From VRUE01 sp033856195 (GTDB lineage Bacteria > Actinomycetota > Thermoleophilia > Solirubrobacterales > 70-9), in assembly GCA_033856195.1 (NCBI GenBank), contig JAWVFL010000067.1:88672-152671 (forward strand): 64,000 nucleotides of DNA. The letters run 5' to 3'. Position 1 is the stretch's first letter; every line of letters starts with the position of its first letter. Positions 35,250 through 44,674 of this stretch are shown one piece after another. The position numbers and the translations under genes were made by a program. The notes under the pieces were generated by a model. The model saw only the letters and a program-made list of their open reading frames with translations, was not told the origin of the DNA and made no database searches.

Positions 35250-37628
35250 CTAGGCGGGTACGAGGTCGAGCTCGCGCCAGGGGCCCTCGCCGGCCATCGG
35301 CTGGGTGCGGCCGTGCAGCCAGTCGGCTTGCAGGTCATCGTAGTGGCGGCTGGCGGGATGGCCGGACTGGCCGGTGAACATCTGCCAGCGCGAGCGCTCG
35401 GGGGCGGTCGGTTCGGCGACCATGCGCCAGCTCGGCGCCCAGACGGCTTTGTAAGGGTCGTTGGGGTCGTAGGCGATCTGGCTCACCGTCTCCTGGGCGC
35501 CGCCCGCCTTGAGGCGACGGTTGAGCAGGCGCCGCAGCAACGGGTTGGCCTCGCCCAGGGGGTGGGGGAACTCCATCTCGTGCACGTGTCCCCAGCGCCA
35601 GCCCTCGGCGTCGACGCCGAAGCGGTCGCTGAGATCGTCGAGGGCGCCGCTCAAGGCTTCGAGCACGAGGTCGTCCCAGGGCCTGCCGATCAGCTCCTCG
35701 TCGCCTTCCTCCCAAAGCTTCATCAGGTGCGAATGCCAGCGCCAGGGCGAAGTGACGTGCGGCGTGAAGCCGTTGTCGGCGCGGTCGAGCCAGCGCTCGC
35801 TGAGGTCGCGGTCGCCGATCGCGGCGCGAGCGACCTCGCGCGCCAGCCGCAAGAGGAAGGCCTGGTAGATCGTGCCGGCGATCGAGTCCGGGTCGAGCCT
35901 GCCGTCCCAGCTGCGCAGCCGCTCCAGCGCACTGCGCTCGCGCTGCCCCTGCGGCTTCAGGCGACTCAATCGCCGCGCCGCCTCGAGGCCCGGCAGTGAG
36001 AGGTTGTCCGACTGCATCGCCTCGAAGCCGTCGACGTCGTGTTCGTCGCTTGCCCGCAGCAGCTGCTCGATCCGCTCGGCACGGAAGCCGTCCAGCCACT
36101 CGCTGGTGATGTGATGGGGATAGTCGTCGCCGACGATGCGGTTGTTGGCGGTGACGAGGAAGCCGCTCTCGGGGTCGACCGTCTCCGGCAGTTCCTCGTA
36201 CGAGATCACGCCGTCCCACTCGAACTCCCCGGTCCAGCCCGGCTTCGGCAGGTCGGGGCAACCTCCCTTGCGCAGCGGCAGGCGGCCGATCAGCTTGTAG
36301 CCGATCGAGCCATGGCGGTCGGCCCAGATCAGGTTGGAGGCCGGTGAGCTGTGCTCCGCGAGGCTGGCGACGAGCTCGGGCCCGGAGCGGATCCCGTGCA
36401 AGTCGAACATGCCGGCAAACGCGGTCGGCTGGTCGAGCGTCTGCCAGCGCAGCGCCAGCGGCTCCGCCGCGTCGGCGCCAAGCGCCTCGTTGACGATCGG
36501 CCCGTGGTGGGTGATGCGGACGTCGAGCACCTCGGGTGCGTCGCGGCCCTTGACCGGGATCTCCTCGCGCACGACTTCGAGCGGGCGCCACTCATCCTCG
36601 AAGAGGTAGCGGTCACCGTCGAGGCGCTCGACGAAGAGATCCTCGACGTCGGCCATCACGTTTGTGAAGGTCCAGCAGACGTCGTTGTTCTGACCCATGT
36701 AGACGCCCGGCATGCCCGGCAGCGAGGCGCCGCGCACGAAACGGTCGCCGAGCGTGAGTCCGACCTGGTACCAGATGCCTGGCATGCTCGGCGGCAGGTG
36801 GGGGTCGCCGGCGATCAGCGGCTTGCCGCTGGCGCTGAGCCTGCCGGAGACCGCCCAGTTGTTGGAGCCGCTCGCCTCGGCGGCGAGACCGATCGAGCGA
36901 CGCACCGCGTCGATCTGCTCGACGATCGGCAGTCCCTCCCCCGACCAGGCTTCCTGGGTGACGATCGGATTGTCGGCGGGGTAGCCGGGGTCGAGGCGGG
37001 CCGCCAACTCCGGCCCAAGCGCCCGAGTCATGTCGGCCCGCAGCAGCTCGCGCTCCCAGTTGGTCGAAAGGCCGAAGGCGAGCAGCTTGCCGAGGCTGAG
37101 GATGTCGACCGGGCGCCAGGGCTTCCACTCGAGCCGCAGCAGCTGCATCTCGAAGGGCATCGCCTTGGCCTCGGTCGCCGCGGAGTTGACCCCCTCGCAG
37201 AAGCGCTCCAGCAGGGCCAGCAGCTCCGGATCGAGGTTCGCCGCCTCGCGTTCGGCCGTGCGGCGAATCCCCAGCGTGCGCATCAGGCGGTCGATCGGCA
37301 GGCCCTCCGGGCCAGCCATCTCGGCCACCCGACCGGTGACCACGCGGCGGTAGAAGTCGAGCTGCCAGAGCCGGTCCTGGCCGTGGCAGAAGCCCTCGGC
37401 GAACCAGAGGTCGCGGGCGTGATCCGCCTTGACATGAGGCACACCCCAGCGATCGCGGCGAATCCGCACCGGCCCATCGAGACCGTCGAGCGCGATCGTG
37501 CCCTTCTGCTTTGGCAGCGGCCGCCGCGCCAGCCAGTGCCAAGCGGCCGCGGTCGCGGCGGCAGCGATGCCGGTTCCGGCCAAGCCGACCACCAGCCCTG
37601 CTCGCGTTGCGCCTCGGCGCGTCATCAA
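35250..37628 (-). CDS. Penicillin acylase family N-terminal nucleophile hydrolase
   Basis: A 792-residue protein. Its single N-terminal hydrophobic segment (about 11-31) is probably a signal anchor. A mature alpha domain follows (DGPVRIRRDRWGVPHVKADHARDLWFAEGFCHGQDRLWQLDF). Autocatalytic processing would occur before Ser255 in the motif GSNNWAVSG, and the Ser becomes the N-terminal nucleophile of the beta subunit. The family cleaves amide bonds in beta-lactams, acyl-homoserine lactones or other N-acyl compounds. The substrate is not predictable. The length is normal for the family. It is transcribed alone, flanked by two hairpins. Confidence 0.9.
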   Translation of the reverse strand: MMTRRGATRAGLVVGLAGTGIAAAATAAAWHWLARRPLPKQKGTIALDGLDGPVRIRRDRWGVPHVKADHARDLWFAEGFCHGQDRLWQLDFYRRVVTGRVAEMAGPEGLPIDRLMRTLGIRRTAEREAANLDPELLALLERFCEGVNSAATEAKAMPFEMQLLRLEWKPWRPVDILSLGKLLAFGLSTNWERELLRADMTRALGPELAARLDPGYPADNPIVTQEAWSGEGLPIVEQIDAVRRSIGLAAEASGSNNWAVSGRLSASGKPLIAGDPHLPPSMPGIWYQVGLTLGDRFVRGASLPGMPGVYMGQNNDVCWTFTNVMADVEDLFVERLDGDRYLFEDEWRPLEVVREEIPVKGRDAPEVLDVRITHHGPIVNEALGADAAEPLALRWQTLDQPTAFAGMFDLHGIRSGPELVASLAEHSSPASNLIWADRHGSIGYKLIGRLPLRKGGCPDLPKPGWTGEFEWDGVISYEELPETVDPESGFLVTANNRIVGDDYPHHITSEWLDGFRAERIEQLLRASDEHDVDGFEAMQSDNLSLPGLEAARRLSRLKPQGQRERSALERLRSWDGRLDPDSIAGTIYQAFLLRLAREVARAAIGDRDLSERWLDRADNGFTPHVTSPWRWHSHLMKLWEEGDEELIGRPWDDLVLEALSGALDDLSDRFGVDAEGWRWGHVHEMEFPHPLGEANPLLRRLLNRRLKAGGAQETVSQIAYDPNDPYKAVWAPSWRMVAEPTAPERSRWQMFTGQSGHPASRHYDDLQADWLHGRTQPMAGEGPWRELDLVPA

Positions 37629-37663
37629 ACAAGCCTACTGGCCGCCTAGCCAGGACGAATTCT

Positions 37664-37712
37664 CTTCCGGTGCGCCTTTTCCTCCCTATAGGGGGATAAG
37701 GCGCACCGGAAG
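37664..37712. terminator. Hairpin between penicillin acylase and MBL-fold genes
   Basis: Perfect 15-bp inverted repeat, arms 37664-37678 (CTTCCGGTGCGCCTT) and 37698-37712. The 19-base interior contains the smaller palindrome CCCTATAGGG. It sits 12 bases after the stop of the minus-strand MBL-fold gene. There is no T-tract, so it would act as a U-less terminator or an mRNA-end stabiliser. Confidence 0.65.
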
Positions 37713-37724
37713 CGGGGGAATCGT

Positions 37725-38486
37725 CTAAGGCGAGAGTTCGCCGGAGAAGCGCCCTTCCGCCCCGAGCTTGTCGAGGTGGGCCTGCATGACCATCGCCGCG
37801 GCCTCGCGCATCTCGGCGGGGACATCGCTCCAGGCCTCGTCGAGAAGAGCGTCGCGGGAGCGCTCGCCGCGCTCGAGGGCGGCGAGCAGGCGGCGCTCGC
37901 GCATCTCGCGGTGCGCGACGTACTCGGCCAGCTTTGCCGCCGGCTCGATGACCCAGGGGCCGTGGCCGGGGCAGATTAGCTCGATCGGCTCCTTTTGCAT
38001 GCGGCGCAGCGATTCCATATAGGCCGCGAGCGAACCACCGTCGGGGGGCACGAAGGTCGAGCCGGTGCCAAGGACGAGGTCACCGCTGAAGCAGACCCCG
38101 TCGCCCGTCATCAGGCAGACGTGGTCGGGGGCATGGCCCGGGGTGGCGATGGCGCGCAGACCGCCGTGCTCCTCACCGTCATCCGGCACGATTCGGGGCG
38201 GCATCACCGGTGGGCCCAGTTTGTGATTGGCGACGTCAGCGGCCAGCCTCAGGGCGCCGTCCGCGTGATCGCCGTGACCATGAGTGAGGAGGATCAGGCC
38301 CACTCCGCCCCGGTCCTCCGCTGCCTCCCTCACCGCCTGCAGGTGACCGCGGTCCTCCGGCCCTGGGTCGATCACCGTGCAGGGATCGGATCCATAGAGG
38401 TAGGTGTTCGTCCCTTCCAGCGTCATCGGCCCCGGGTTGGGAGCGACGATCCGCAAGATCTCGTCGTGTCCCGGAGCCTGATCCAC
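37725..38486 (-). CDS. MBL-fold metallo-hydrolase (LACTB2-like)
   Basis: A 253-residue protein with the metal motif HGHGDH at 69-74, GHAPDHVCLM (third His), FSGDLVLGTG (bridging Asp) and CPGHGPW. A C-terminal winged-helix-like segment with HREMRERRLLAALERGERSRDAL is typical of LACTB2/glyoxalase II-type members. LACTB2 is an endoribonuclease. Hydrolase of small thioesters is the other possibility. It follows the WYL gene on the minus strand, with a hairpin between them. Confidence 0.85.
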   Translation of the reverse strand: MDQAPGHDEILRIVAPNPGPMTLEGTNTYLYGSDPCTVIDPGPEDRGHLQAVREAAEDRGGVGLILLTHGHGDHADGALRLAADVANHKLGPPVMPPRIVPDDGEEHGGLRAIATPGHAPDHVCLMTGDGVCFSGDLVLGTGSTFVPPDGGSLAAYMESLRRMQKEPIELICPGHGPWVIEPAAKLAEYVAHREMRERRLLAALERGERSRDALLDEAWSDVPAEMREAAAMVMQAHLDKLGAEGRFSGELSP

Positions 38487-38502
38487 TGCTCTGTCCGCCG
38501 CC

Positions 38503-38545
38503 GAATCCGTCTCAACCCGCGATATACGCGGGTTGAGACGGATTC
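38503..38545. terminator. Hairpin downstream of pafBC-like gene
   Basis: Perfect 19-bp inverted repeat (arms 38503-38521 and 38527-38545) with a 5-base ATATA loop. It starts 2 bases after the stop codon of the minus-strand WYL gene. No T-run follows. It is the strongest hairpin of the intergenic set and a likely U-less terminator. Confidence 0.75.
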
Positions 38546-38546
38546 G

Positions 38547-40598
38547 TCAGTCGCCGACCTCTTTGGCGATCGCCTCGCGGGCGTCCTCGGGCTCGAGGAC
38601 GACGAGGTCGCCGGCGCCGCGGAGGATCTCGCGCACGAGCCAAGAGGTTCCGGCGTAGGGCAACTCGACGACGACGGCGCCGTCGGCCAGCTCCTCGACC
38701 ACGGTGCGCTCCTCGCGCAGCCAGCGGGCCCGCTCGGGCGAGACCCAGACGCGGGCGACGCTGGCGGTCGGCACCTCACCGTGGGTCATCCAGCCCTCGA
38801 CCCCGGCCAGCTCCTCGACCTCGGGCCGCGGCACAAAAGTCTCAGCGGAGAGGACGGCCTCCTTGATCCGGTCGAGCTTGAAGTGGCGGATGCCGTCTTT
38901 GGTCAGGTCGTAGCACTCGACGTACCAGCCCTCGCGACCGTTCTCGAGGCGGTAGGGCTCGACGGCGCGTTTGGTGAACTGGTCCTCGTTCTCCTTGTAG
39001 TACTGGAGTTCGAGCACGCGGCTTGAGCCAATCGCCTCGTTGACCGTGCGCGCCACCTCGGCATCTCCGCCGCTGCTGGAGGCGATCTCCAATCCCTCCT
39101 CGGAGGGATCGTGGCCAAGCGCGGCGACGATCTTGGTGCGGGCACTCTGCAGCCCGCCCTGCGGCAGGTGGTCGCCGAAGAGATCAATCGCCGCGACCAG
39201 CGCCTTGGCCTCGAGCGGCAATAGGCGTGCCGGGCGGGCGAAGTTGTCGCCGTAGGGCTGGGAGTCGACCTCGATCTCATCGCCCTGGACTTCCGCGTAG
39301 AGGACGTAGGTGCCGCCGCCGAAGTTGACGACGTTGAGCAGGTCGATGTCCTCCTGCAGCTCTTCGTCGGTCAGTTCGAGCCGCTGGCGCAGCTCGCTGA
39401 CGCGCAGCCGCTCCTCCCCCTTTGCCGATTCGATCAGCAGGCCGGCGAGGGTGACCAGGCGGGCGAAGCGCTCGGGCCGGATCGCCGCCTCGCCGCGGCC
39501 GTTTGCCCGCGCGCGGCGGGGAGCCTCGCGCAGCGGGCGATCGACGATCTCAGCGGGCTGGAAGCCATTGTGGTGGCGCTCGTGGAGCAGGCCGAGGCGG
39601 CTCTCGGCCTCGTCTCGCAGCTCATCCGGACCGAGCACCTGGGCGTTCTGGCGCCAGCGCAAGACCCAGGCGATCAACTCGCGGGCGGAGGCGTAGTCGG
39701 TCTCGAACACGGAGCCTTTCCCCGGCGCGCCGTCGGACTTCTTCGCCGCGCGCAGCTCGCCGTAGTCGCCGAAGTCGCGCTCGATCAGCCAGGCGATGCG
39801 GTCGCGGACGAAGATCTGGGCGCGGTCGCGGATCTCCCCCAGCTGCCAGTCGGCGCGGTGGCCGTAATCGCGGCGGTCGAAGTCCTCCGGGGGGGAGAAG
39901 TCATGCTCGGCCTTGGAGGCGTAGCCGACCTTGCCCTGGATCCGCGAGAGGCGGAAGACCCGCGCTGCCTCGCGCTCGTGGGCGTAGCCGATCAAGTAGA
40001 ACTGGCCGCCGCGGAAGACCAGGTGGAAGGGGTCGACTTTGCGCTTCGTCGTCTCGTCGCGCTCCATCGTGTAATAGGTGAACTCGACCGTCTTGCGGCG
40101 CGAGATCGCGGTCTCGATCTTGGAGAGGCGCTGGGAGAGCTCGCGGCCGCCGGCGGATGCCGTCATCGCCATCTCAACCGGTGCGCGCTCGCCCTCCTTG
40201 AGCGGGTTCGGATGTCCCCAGGCAACCTGCTGCAAGGCCAGGCGCAACGGCTCGGCGTAGGCGAATTCCCCTTCGGAGAGCAGCATCAGGGCTGTGCTCA
40301 TCGCCGCCAGCTCGTCGTCGGAGAACTTGATCGCGTCGAGATAGAAGTTCTCCGGCGGCAGCGAGTAGAGCTCCGCCTCGAAGAAGCCCTCACCCGGCTT
40401 CTCGACCCCGAGCTCGATGCCGAGGCTCTCCAGCTCGGCCCGGTCCGCGTAGAAGCGCCGCGCGAACGCGTCGTCGTTCATGTCGCTGTAGCCCTCTACC
40501 TCGCGCTTGATCTCGAGTGCCGAAACCGGCCTCCCCTGAGCCATCAGGAACGAGATCAGCGAGAGCTGGCGGATCAGCTTCTCGGTGTCCTTCGCCAC
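38547..40598 (-). CDS. pafBC: Fused PafB-PafC-type WYL-domain transcriptional regulator
   Basis: A 683-residue protein made of two HTH-WYL units in one chain. Unit 1 (about 1-330) has an N-terminal HTH (LIRQLSLISFLMAQGRPVSALEIKREV), then a WYL core (VEFTYYTMERDETTKRKVDPFHLVFRG). Unit 2 (about 370-683) has a degenerate HTH (LVTLAGLLIESAKGEERLRVSELRQRL) and a second WYL core with WCX-like C-terminus (LELQYYKENEDQFTKRAVEPYRL). This is the PafBC arrangement, separate genes in mycobacteria and a single chain in some actinobacteria. It activates DNA-damage genes independently of LexA/RecA. No pup/proteasome genes are in this window. Confidence 0.86.
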   Translation of the reverse strand: MAKDTEKLIRQLSLISFLMAQGRPVSALEIKREVEGYSDMNDDAFARRFYADRAELESLGIELGVEKPGEGFFEAELYSLPPENFYLDAIKFSDDELAAMSTALMLLSEGEFAYAEPLRLALQQVAWGHPNPLKEGERAPVEMAMTASAGGRELSQRLSKIETAISRRKTVEFTYYTMERDETTKRKVDPFHLVFRGGQFYLIGYAHEREAARVFRLSRIQGKVGYASKAEHDFSPPEDFDRRDYGHRADWQLGEIRDRAQIFVRDRIAWLIERDFGDYGELRAAKKSDGAPGKGSVFETDYASARELIAWVLRWRQNAQVLGPDELRDEAESRLGLLHERHHNGFQPAEIVDRPLREAPRRARANGRGEAAIRPERFARLVTLAGLLIESAKGEERLRVSELRQRLELTDEELQEDIDLLNVVNFGGGTYVLYAEVQGDEIEVDSQPYGDNFARPARLLPLEAKALVAAIDLFGDHLPQGGLQSARTKIVAALGHDPSEEGLEIASSSGGDAEVARTVNEAIGSSRVLELQYYKENEDQFTKRAVEPYRLENGREGWYVECYDLTKDGIRHFKLDRIKEAVLSAETFVPRPEVEELAGVEGWMTHGEVPTASVARVWVSPERARWLREERTVVEELADGAVVVELPYAGTSWLVREILRGAGDLVVLEPEDAREAIAKEVGD

Positions 40599-40627
40599 GG
40601 GTCGCAGGATAGTGTGCGGCCAGCCTC

Positions 40628-40942
40628 ATGGACCTCCTGCGCAACCTCTTCGGCAACGTGACTTCGGGCATTATCCGGCTTGCGGTCACCGCCGGCATCC
40701 TCTTCCTCGCCTATCTCTTCATCGTCAAGCCCGTTCTGGACACGACGAACGAGGCGATCCACTCGACCGGCCTGGACCAGATCGGCAAGTCGCTGGAGGG
40801 GATGAGCACGCAGATCAAACGCGAGGTCCACCGCTCGTTCGAGGTGACCGGCTCGGCTGCCCGCAAGCAGAAGCTGGTCCGCTGCGTCAAGGCTGCGAGC
40901 GGCAACGTTCACCGAATCGAACGCTGCACGCGGCGCTTCTGA
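40628..40942 (+). CDS. Small single-pass membrane protein of unknown function
   Basis: A 104-residue protein with one transmembrane helix (about 18-35, LAVTAGILFLAYLFIV) and a basic helical tail containing SAARKQKLVRCVKAASGNVHRIERC, with two cysteines. I recognise no domain. It starts 29 bases from the divergent pafBC-like gene and may share its regulatory region. Its 3' end overlaps the convergent membrane protein gene by 34 bp. Confidence 0.65.
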   Translation: MDLLRNLFGNVTSGIIRLAVTAGILFLAYLFIVKPVLDTTNEAIHSTGLDQIGKSLEGMSTQIKREVHRSFEVTGSAARKQKLVRCVKAASGNVHRIERCTRRF

Positions 40943-42903
40943 GCGCCTGCGACCGGCAGGATCGCCGGTGCATCGAGCGGCAAGGCGCTGAAGTGGAGGG
41001 TTAGATCGCTAGGCCCAAAGGTCAGCGAGGCGTCTTCGGCTTCGAAGCCGATCGCCGTCGTGTCGCTATCGAGGGCGTAGTGACCCGGGTAGTCGGCCCA
41101 GGCGGGAATCCGCAGCAGCAGGCCGTCACCGGCGGTTCCCGGGATCACGTTCCAGGTGTGGCGATCGAGGATGGCGTGCCGCCTGGCCGCGCGGAAGAGA
41201 AAGGCGCGCAGGCGTTCGAGGCCGGAGACGCCGAGTCCATCGACGCGGACGAGAAGGGCCTCATCGTGTTTGGTCGCCGGCAGGGTGACCCGCTCGCCGG
41301 CAGCGACGGTGACCGACCGCAGCGGCCGTTCGGAGCCACAGCGATCCGGACTGTGGCGGAGGACGGCCCAGCGGTCGTCCCAATCCTCGACCCGGTAGCG
41401 ACAGAGCATCTGGACGATCTCCGCGGGCGAGTCCCAGGCGGGCACGCGTTCGTCGATCGTGCCGGGGTACGGCCGCACGCTGACGAAAGTGGGGTCGACC
41501 GCGGGGGCGTTCTCCCAGAGGATCCGGTCCGGCGCCGAGCTCGATTCGAGCTTGGCGGCGTTGAGCTCGTCCAGCCGCTCGGTGTAGGCGGTGTACTGCT
41601 GGAAGACCGGCAACGGGTCCCAGTCGAGCCCGTAGGCATAGGCCACACCCGCTTCCAGCGTGGCTACGTGGACGGTTCCGGAGCGCAGCAGGGCGAGCTG
41701 CCTTGGCGTCAGGGCATAGTAGGCCTGCATCGCCTCGCGACCCGCCAGCTGCTGTTCGGCGAGACCGCTGGGTTTCGCCATGTACTTCAGTTGGGTGATG
41801 AAGCTCTCAGCGCGGGCCTTGAAGTCGAAGGTAACCGGACTGAAGCCTTCCTGGTTGCCGATGTAGGCGAGACCAGTGAGGACGGCGATCGCCCCGACCG
41901 CGAGCGAGCGCCGGACATGGGGAGCCAGGGCCAGTCCGATCGCGAGCAGAGCTGCCAGGCATACCCCGGCGCTGCCCGGCGACGAGCGTACGACCGAGTG
42001 CTTGAACATGAGGAAGGCGACCGCCGCGACCATCACCAGCAGGCCGATGCGCCGCGGGGCGTCCCAGCGCCAGCCAGCCGCGACGGCAAGTGCTGCCAGA
42101 GTCGAGGTACCGACGACGAAGGCGGGGAACTGCCACCAGCTGCCGGGCAGGACGTAGACCATCGAAGACGAGTAGCCGCTCAGCACGCTGGCCGTGTTGA
42201 GCGCGTAGTCATCGAGATTGCCGAGTCCCTGGCCGGTGGCAAGCCAGAAGACGAGGAACGAGACGACCAACGAAGCGGTAAAAGCGGGAAGGGTGCGGCG
42301 GCGGCCCGGCAACCCGAGCACGACCGCAAGTGCCATCACCACCAGGACCGGTCCAGCGCGCAGCGAGCCGAGCAATTGCATCCCGGCGAGCGCTCCAGAG
42401 CCCAGCGCAAAAGCGAGCCGCAGGCGAGAGCTCCATTCGTCGAGCAGGGCAGCCGCGGCGAGCACAGCCGCGGCGAGCAGGATCGGATCCGAAGACGGCA
42501 TTGCCGCTGCGAAGAGCGTGATCGCCAGTCCGACGAGCAGGCCGAAGGCACGGCGCGAGGCCCACAGCAGGGCAACGCAGAAGGACAGGTGAACGAGCGC
42601 CGACCAGGCGAAAGCCAGCCGCCCGAGGTCGATCACAAAGGCGCCGGGGAAATCAAGGAAGCCCAGCGGGCCGAAGCTGAAGACGATCTGGGTGCCGAAG
42701 TCCAGGCCCCGGTCGGCGGCCATGTAAAGGCCCTCCACCCAGGAGGGATCGATGCCCGCCGACGGCGCCAAGCCGAAGAACGACCATGTGAGCAACGCGA
42801 CCGCCGCACCGAGCAGCGGCGTCGAGAGCGCTACCCGCTTGAACCTATCGAGGGCAGACGATCGTCTTTGCGGCGGTGTCAAGCTCTGCTCGCCATGGGA
42901 CAT
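40909..42903 (-). CDS. Polytopic membrane protein of unknown function
   Basis: About 664 residues from ATG 42903 (ATG 42912 is also in frame). The N-terminal ~370 residues have about ten transmembrane helices. The C-terminal ~290 form an extracytoplasmic region with mixed alpha/beta composition (RIPAWADYPGHYALDSDTTAIGFEAEDAS). The first outer loop contains GIDPSWVEGLYMAADRGLDFG, followed by FGPLGFLDFP. The general shape, multi-TM with a large soluble tail, resembles GT-C transferases, but I see no firm motif. The start overlaps the end of the next gene by 59 bp, which suggests translational coupling. Confidence 0.7.
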   Translation of the reverse strand: MSHGEQSLTPPQRRSSALDRFKRVALSTPLLGAAVALLTWSFFGLAPSAGIDPSWVEGLYMAADRGLDFGTQIVFSFGPLGFLDFPGAFVIDLGRLAFAWSALVHLSFCVALLWASRRAFGLLVGLAITLFAAAMPSSDPILLAAAVLAAAALLDEWSSRLRLAFALGSGALAGMQLLGSLRAGPVLVVMALAVVLGLPGRRRTLPAFTASLVVSFLVFWLATGQGLGNLDDYALNTASVLSGYSSSMVYVLPGSWWQFPAFVVGTSTLAALAVAAGWRWDAPRRIGLLVMVAAVAFLMFKHSVVRSSPGSAGVCLAALLAIGLALAPHVRRSLAVGAIAVLTGLAYIGNQEGFSPVTFDFKARAESFITQLKYMAKPSGLAEQQLAGREAMQAYYALTPRQLALLRSGTVHVATLEAGVAYAYGLDWDPLPVFQQYTAYTERLDELNAAKLESSSAPDRILWENAPAVDPTFVSVRPYPGTIDERVPAWDSPAEIVQMLCRYRVEDWDDRWAVLRHSPDRCGSERPLRSVTVAAGERVTLPATKHDEALLVRVDGLGVSGLERLRAFLFRAARRHAILDRHTWNVIPGTAGDGLLLRIPAWADYPGHYALDSDTTAIGFEAEDASLTFGPSDLTLHFSALPLDAPAILPVAGAQKRRVQRSIR

Positions 42904-44662
42904 CGCTGGCATCGGTCGGGATGGAGACTTCCGCTGATCCCGTAGTCGGCGGTAGGGCGGTGGCGAAGAGTTCGCCGAACCGTGCCACTTTCAGTTCGAC
43001 CTCCGCGCCGGGGGCGGTCTTGTAGCTGAAGCCACCGGGCGGCAGCTCGATTTGGAAGGACCCCGCCTTCCCGCGGTCGGAGATGAGACGTAGACACGAC
43101 TGGGCCGGCCTGGACATGCCCCCCGTCGCGGCCAGGAGTTTCGGGGCCGGACCGCCGCGGTCGAACCTCGGGCTCGCGACGGACGCGGCGGCGATTTCGT
43201 AGTCCCTGACCAGCTGTTCGTCCGCCGCTTCGCGCGCCTGCTCGCCGGTCGCTTCCAGCTGCGCAAGGCTGTAGGCGGGAGAGCCGAACTTTTCCGCGGC
43301 TTCGTAATACGCCCAGACGGGGAAGAGCATGTCCGCGTGCGAATGGGCGGTTTTTTCATCCTCGACGACGCGAAAACGGTCAACGTGCCCGCGACTCAGC
43401 TCGAGTGCGGCAAGGGTCGCCCGATTGGTTTCCCCCTCCGCCCGGAAGAGCTGCCCGCCGGCGCGAAAATCGGCGACGTTCGCCATCAGCGAGAAACCGA
43501 AGAGGACGAAGGCGACCACCCCCACTGCCGTCGACCACTCGATCTCCCTTGCCAGCTCGGCGACGAGCAGCAGGGTGAGGATGCCACCCAGGTAGACATA
43601 GCGGCCCGAGTTCGGCGCGCGAGCGGGACTGAGGCCGGCAGCGACCAGGGCGAGGTAGATGACGAGGGTGGCGAGGACCGTCCAGAAATAAATCGAGCGG
43701 GGCGCGCGGCGGACGTAGAGGGCGATCAGCCCGGAAAAGACCAGGGCCAGGGGATAGCCCCAGTCGGGACGAATTTCGAGCACGACCGGCAGGCCGATGC
43801 TGCCGGGCACGCGGAAAAGTCCGGTGATCGCGGCGCAGATCGCCGCCAGCTGGTCGGCGCTGCCGCTGAGGACGGCGCTGACCGATTCGGCCGAGACCTC
43901 CGACTGGCCGAACTTGCGCGCCCAGATGAACCAGGCCGCGTAGAGGGCGGCGGGACCGAGCACGACCCAGGCGCGCCGCCATTGCGTCCGTCCTCCGAGC
44001 CAGATCGAGAGCAGCGCCCCCAGGGCAAAGGCGATGCCGACGCTGAAGGAGGCCAGCGAGACCGCAAGCAGCAAGCAGGCGGCAATGTCGCCACCACGGC
44101 TGCGGCGCTGCAGCGCCAGCAGCATGCCCAACCCTCCCGCCATCCCGGTCAAATTCGGCAACTCGTAGGCGCCCATCAGCGTGTCCCAGCAGACTCCGAA
44201 GAGGGCGACCAGCATGGTCAGCGCCACCGCGACGGCGAGCTGCAGGCGCCTGCGCACGAGCTGGAAGAAGATCGCAGCCACGATCAGGTGGAGAAGGACG
44301 GTCATGACCTGGTAGGGGAAGTGGGAGCTGGTGCCAACGGTGGCGAACATCCCCTTGTAGATCAGTCGCGGAAGGACGACGAGGTGGCCGTTCTGGGGCG
44401 CGAACAGCGTTTCCAGGGCAAAGCCCCGGTAGACGACGAGGTAGTTCCACTCGTCGTTGATGAAGGTCTGGCCGGTTCCCCAGGCTAGGATCAGGACCGC
44501 TGCGACGGCGAAGGTCAGCCCCAGCACCGCGTAGGCGACCCGCACCTCGCCGACCCGACGCGTCCAGCCGGTAAAGCGCCCGACCAGCGCATCGATCGTG
44601 TTCAGCGGATTGACCTGCGGGCTCGGATCGATTCGCTCCGGCCTCGTGTCCCTGGCGCCCAT
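42845..44662 (-). CDS. GT-C-like polytopic membrane protein, copy 1
   Basis: A 605-residue protein with about ten to eleven helices followed by a soluble C-terminal domain of ~200 residues rich in beta pattern (LPPGGFSYKTAPGAEVELKVARFGEL). The first outer loop has TFINDEWNYLVVYRGFALETLFAPQNGHLVVLP (acidic DEW in the GT-C position; key residues D, E, W, GHL, P). It is a paralogue of the next gene upstream (44675): both share the pattern [DE]xWxY...LExLxxPxxGHLxVxPxxxYKxMF. A role in transferring polyprenyl-phosphate sugars is plausible, not shown. Confidence 0.72.
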   Translation of the reverse strand: MGARDTRPERIDPSPQVNPLNTIDALVGRFTGWTRRVGEVRVAYAVLGLTFAVAAVLILAWGTGQTFINDEWNYLVVYRGFALETLFAPQNGHLVVLPRLIYKGMFATVGTSSHFPYQVMTVLLHLIVAAIFFQLVRRRLQLAVAVALTMLVALFGVCWDTLMGAYELPNLTGMAGGLGMLLALQRRSRGGDIAACLLLAVSLASFSVGIAFALGALLSIWLGGRTQWRRAWVVLGPAALYAAWFIWARKFGQSEVSAESVSAVLSGSADQLAAICAAITGLFRVPGSIGLPVVLEIRPDWGYPLALVFSGLIALYVRRAPRSIYFWTVLATLVIYLALVAAGLSPARAPNSGRYVYLGGILTLLLVAELAREIEWSTAVGVVAFVLFGFSLMANVADFRAGGQLFRAEGETNRATLAALELSRGHVDRFRVVEDEKTAHSHADMLFPVWAYYEAAEKFGSPAYSLAQLEATGEQAREAADEQLVRDYEIAAASVASPRFDRGGPAPKLLAATGGMSRPAQSCLRLISDRGKAGSFQIELPPGGFSYKTAPGAEVELKVARFGELFATALPPTTGSAEVSIPTDASDVPWRAELDTAAKTIVCPR

Positions 44663-44674
44663 GCGGCGGGCAGT

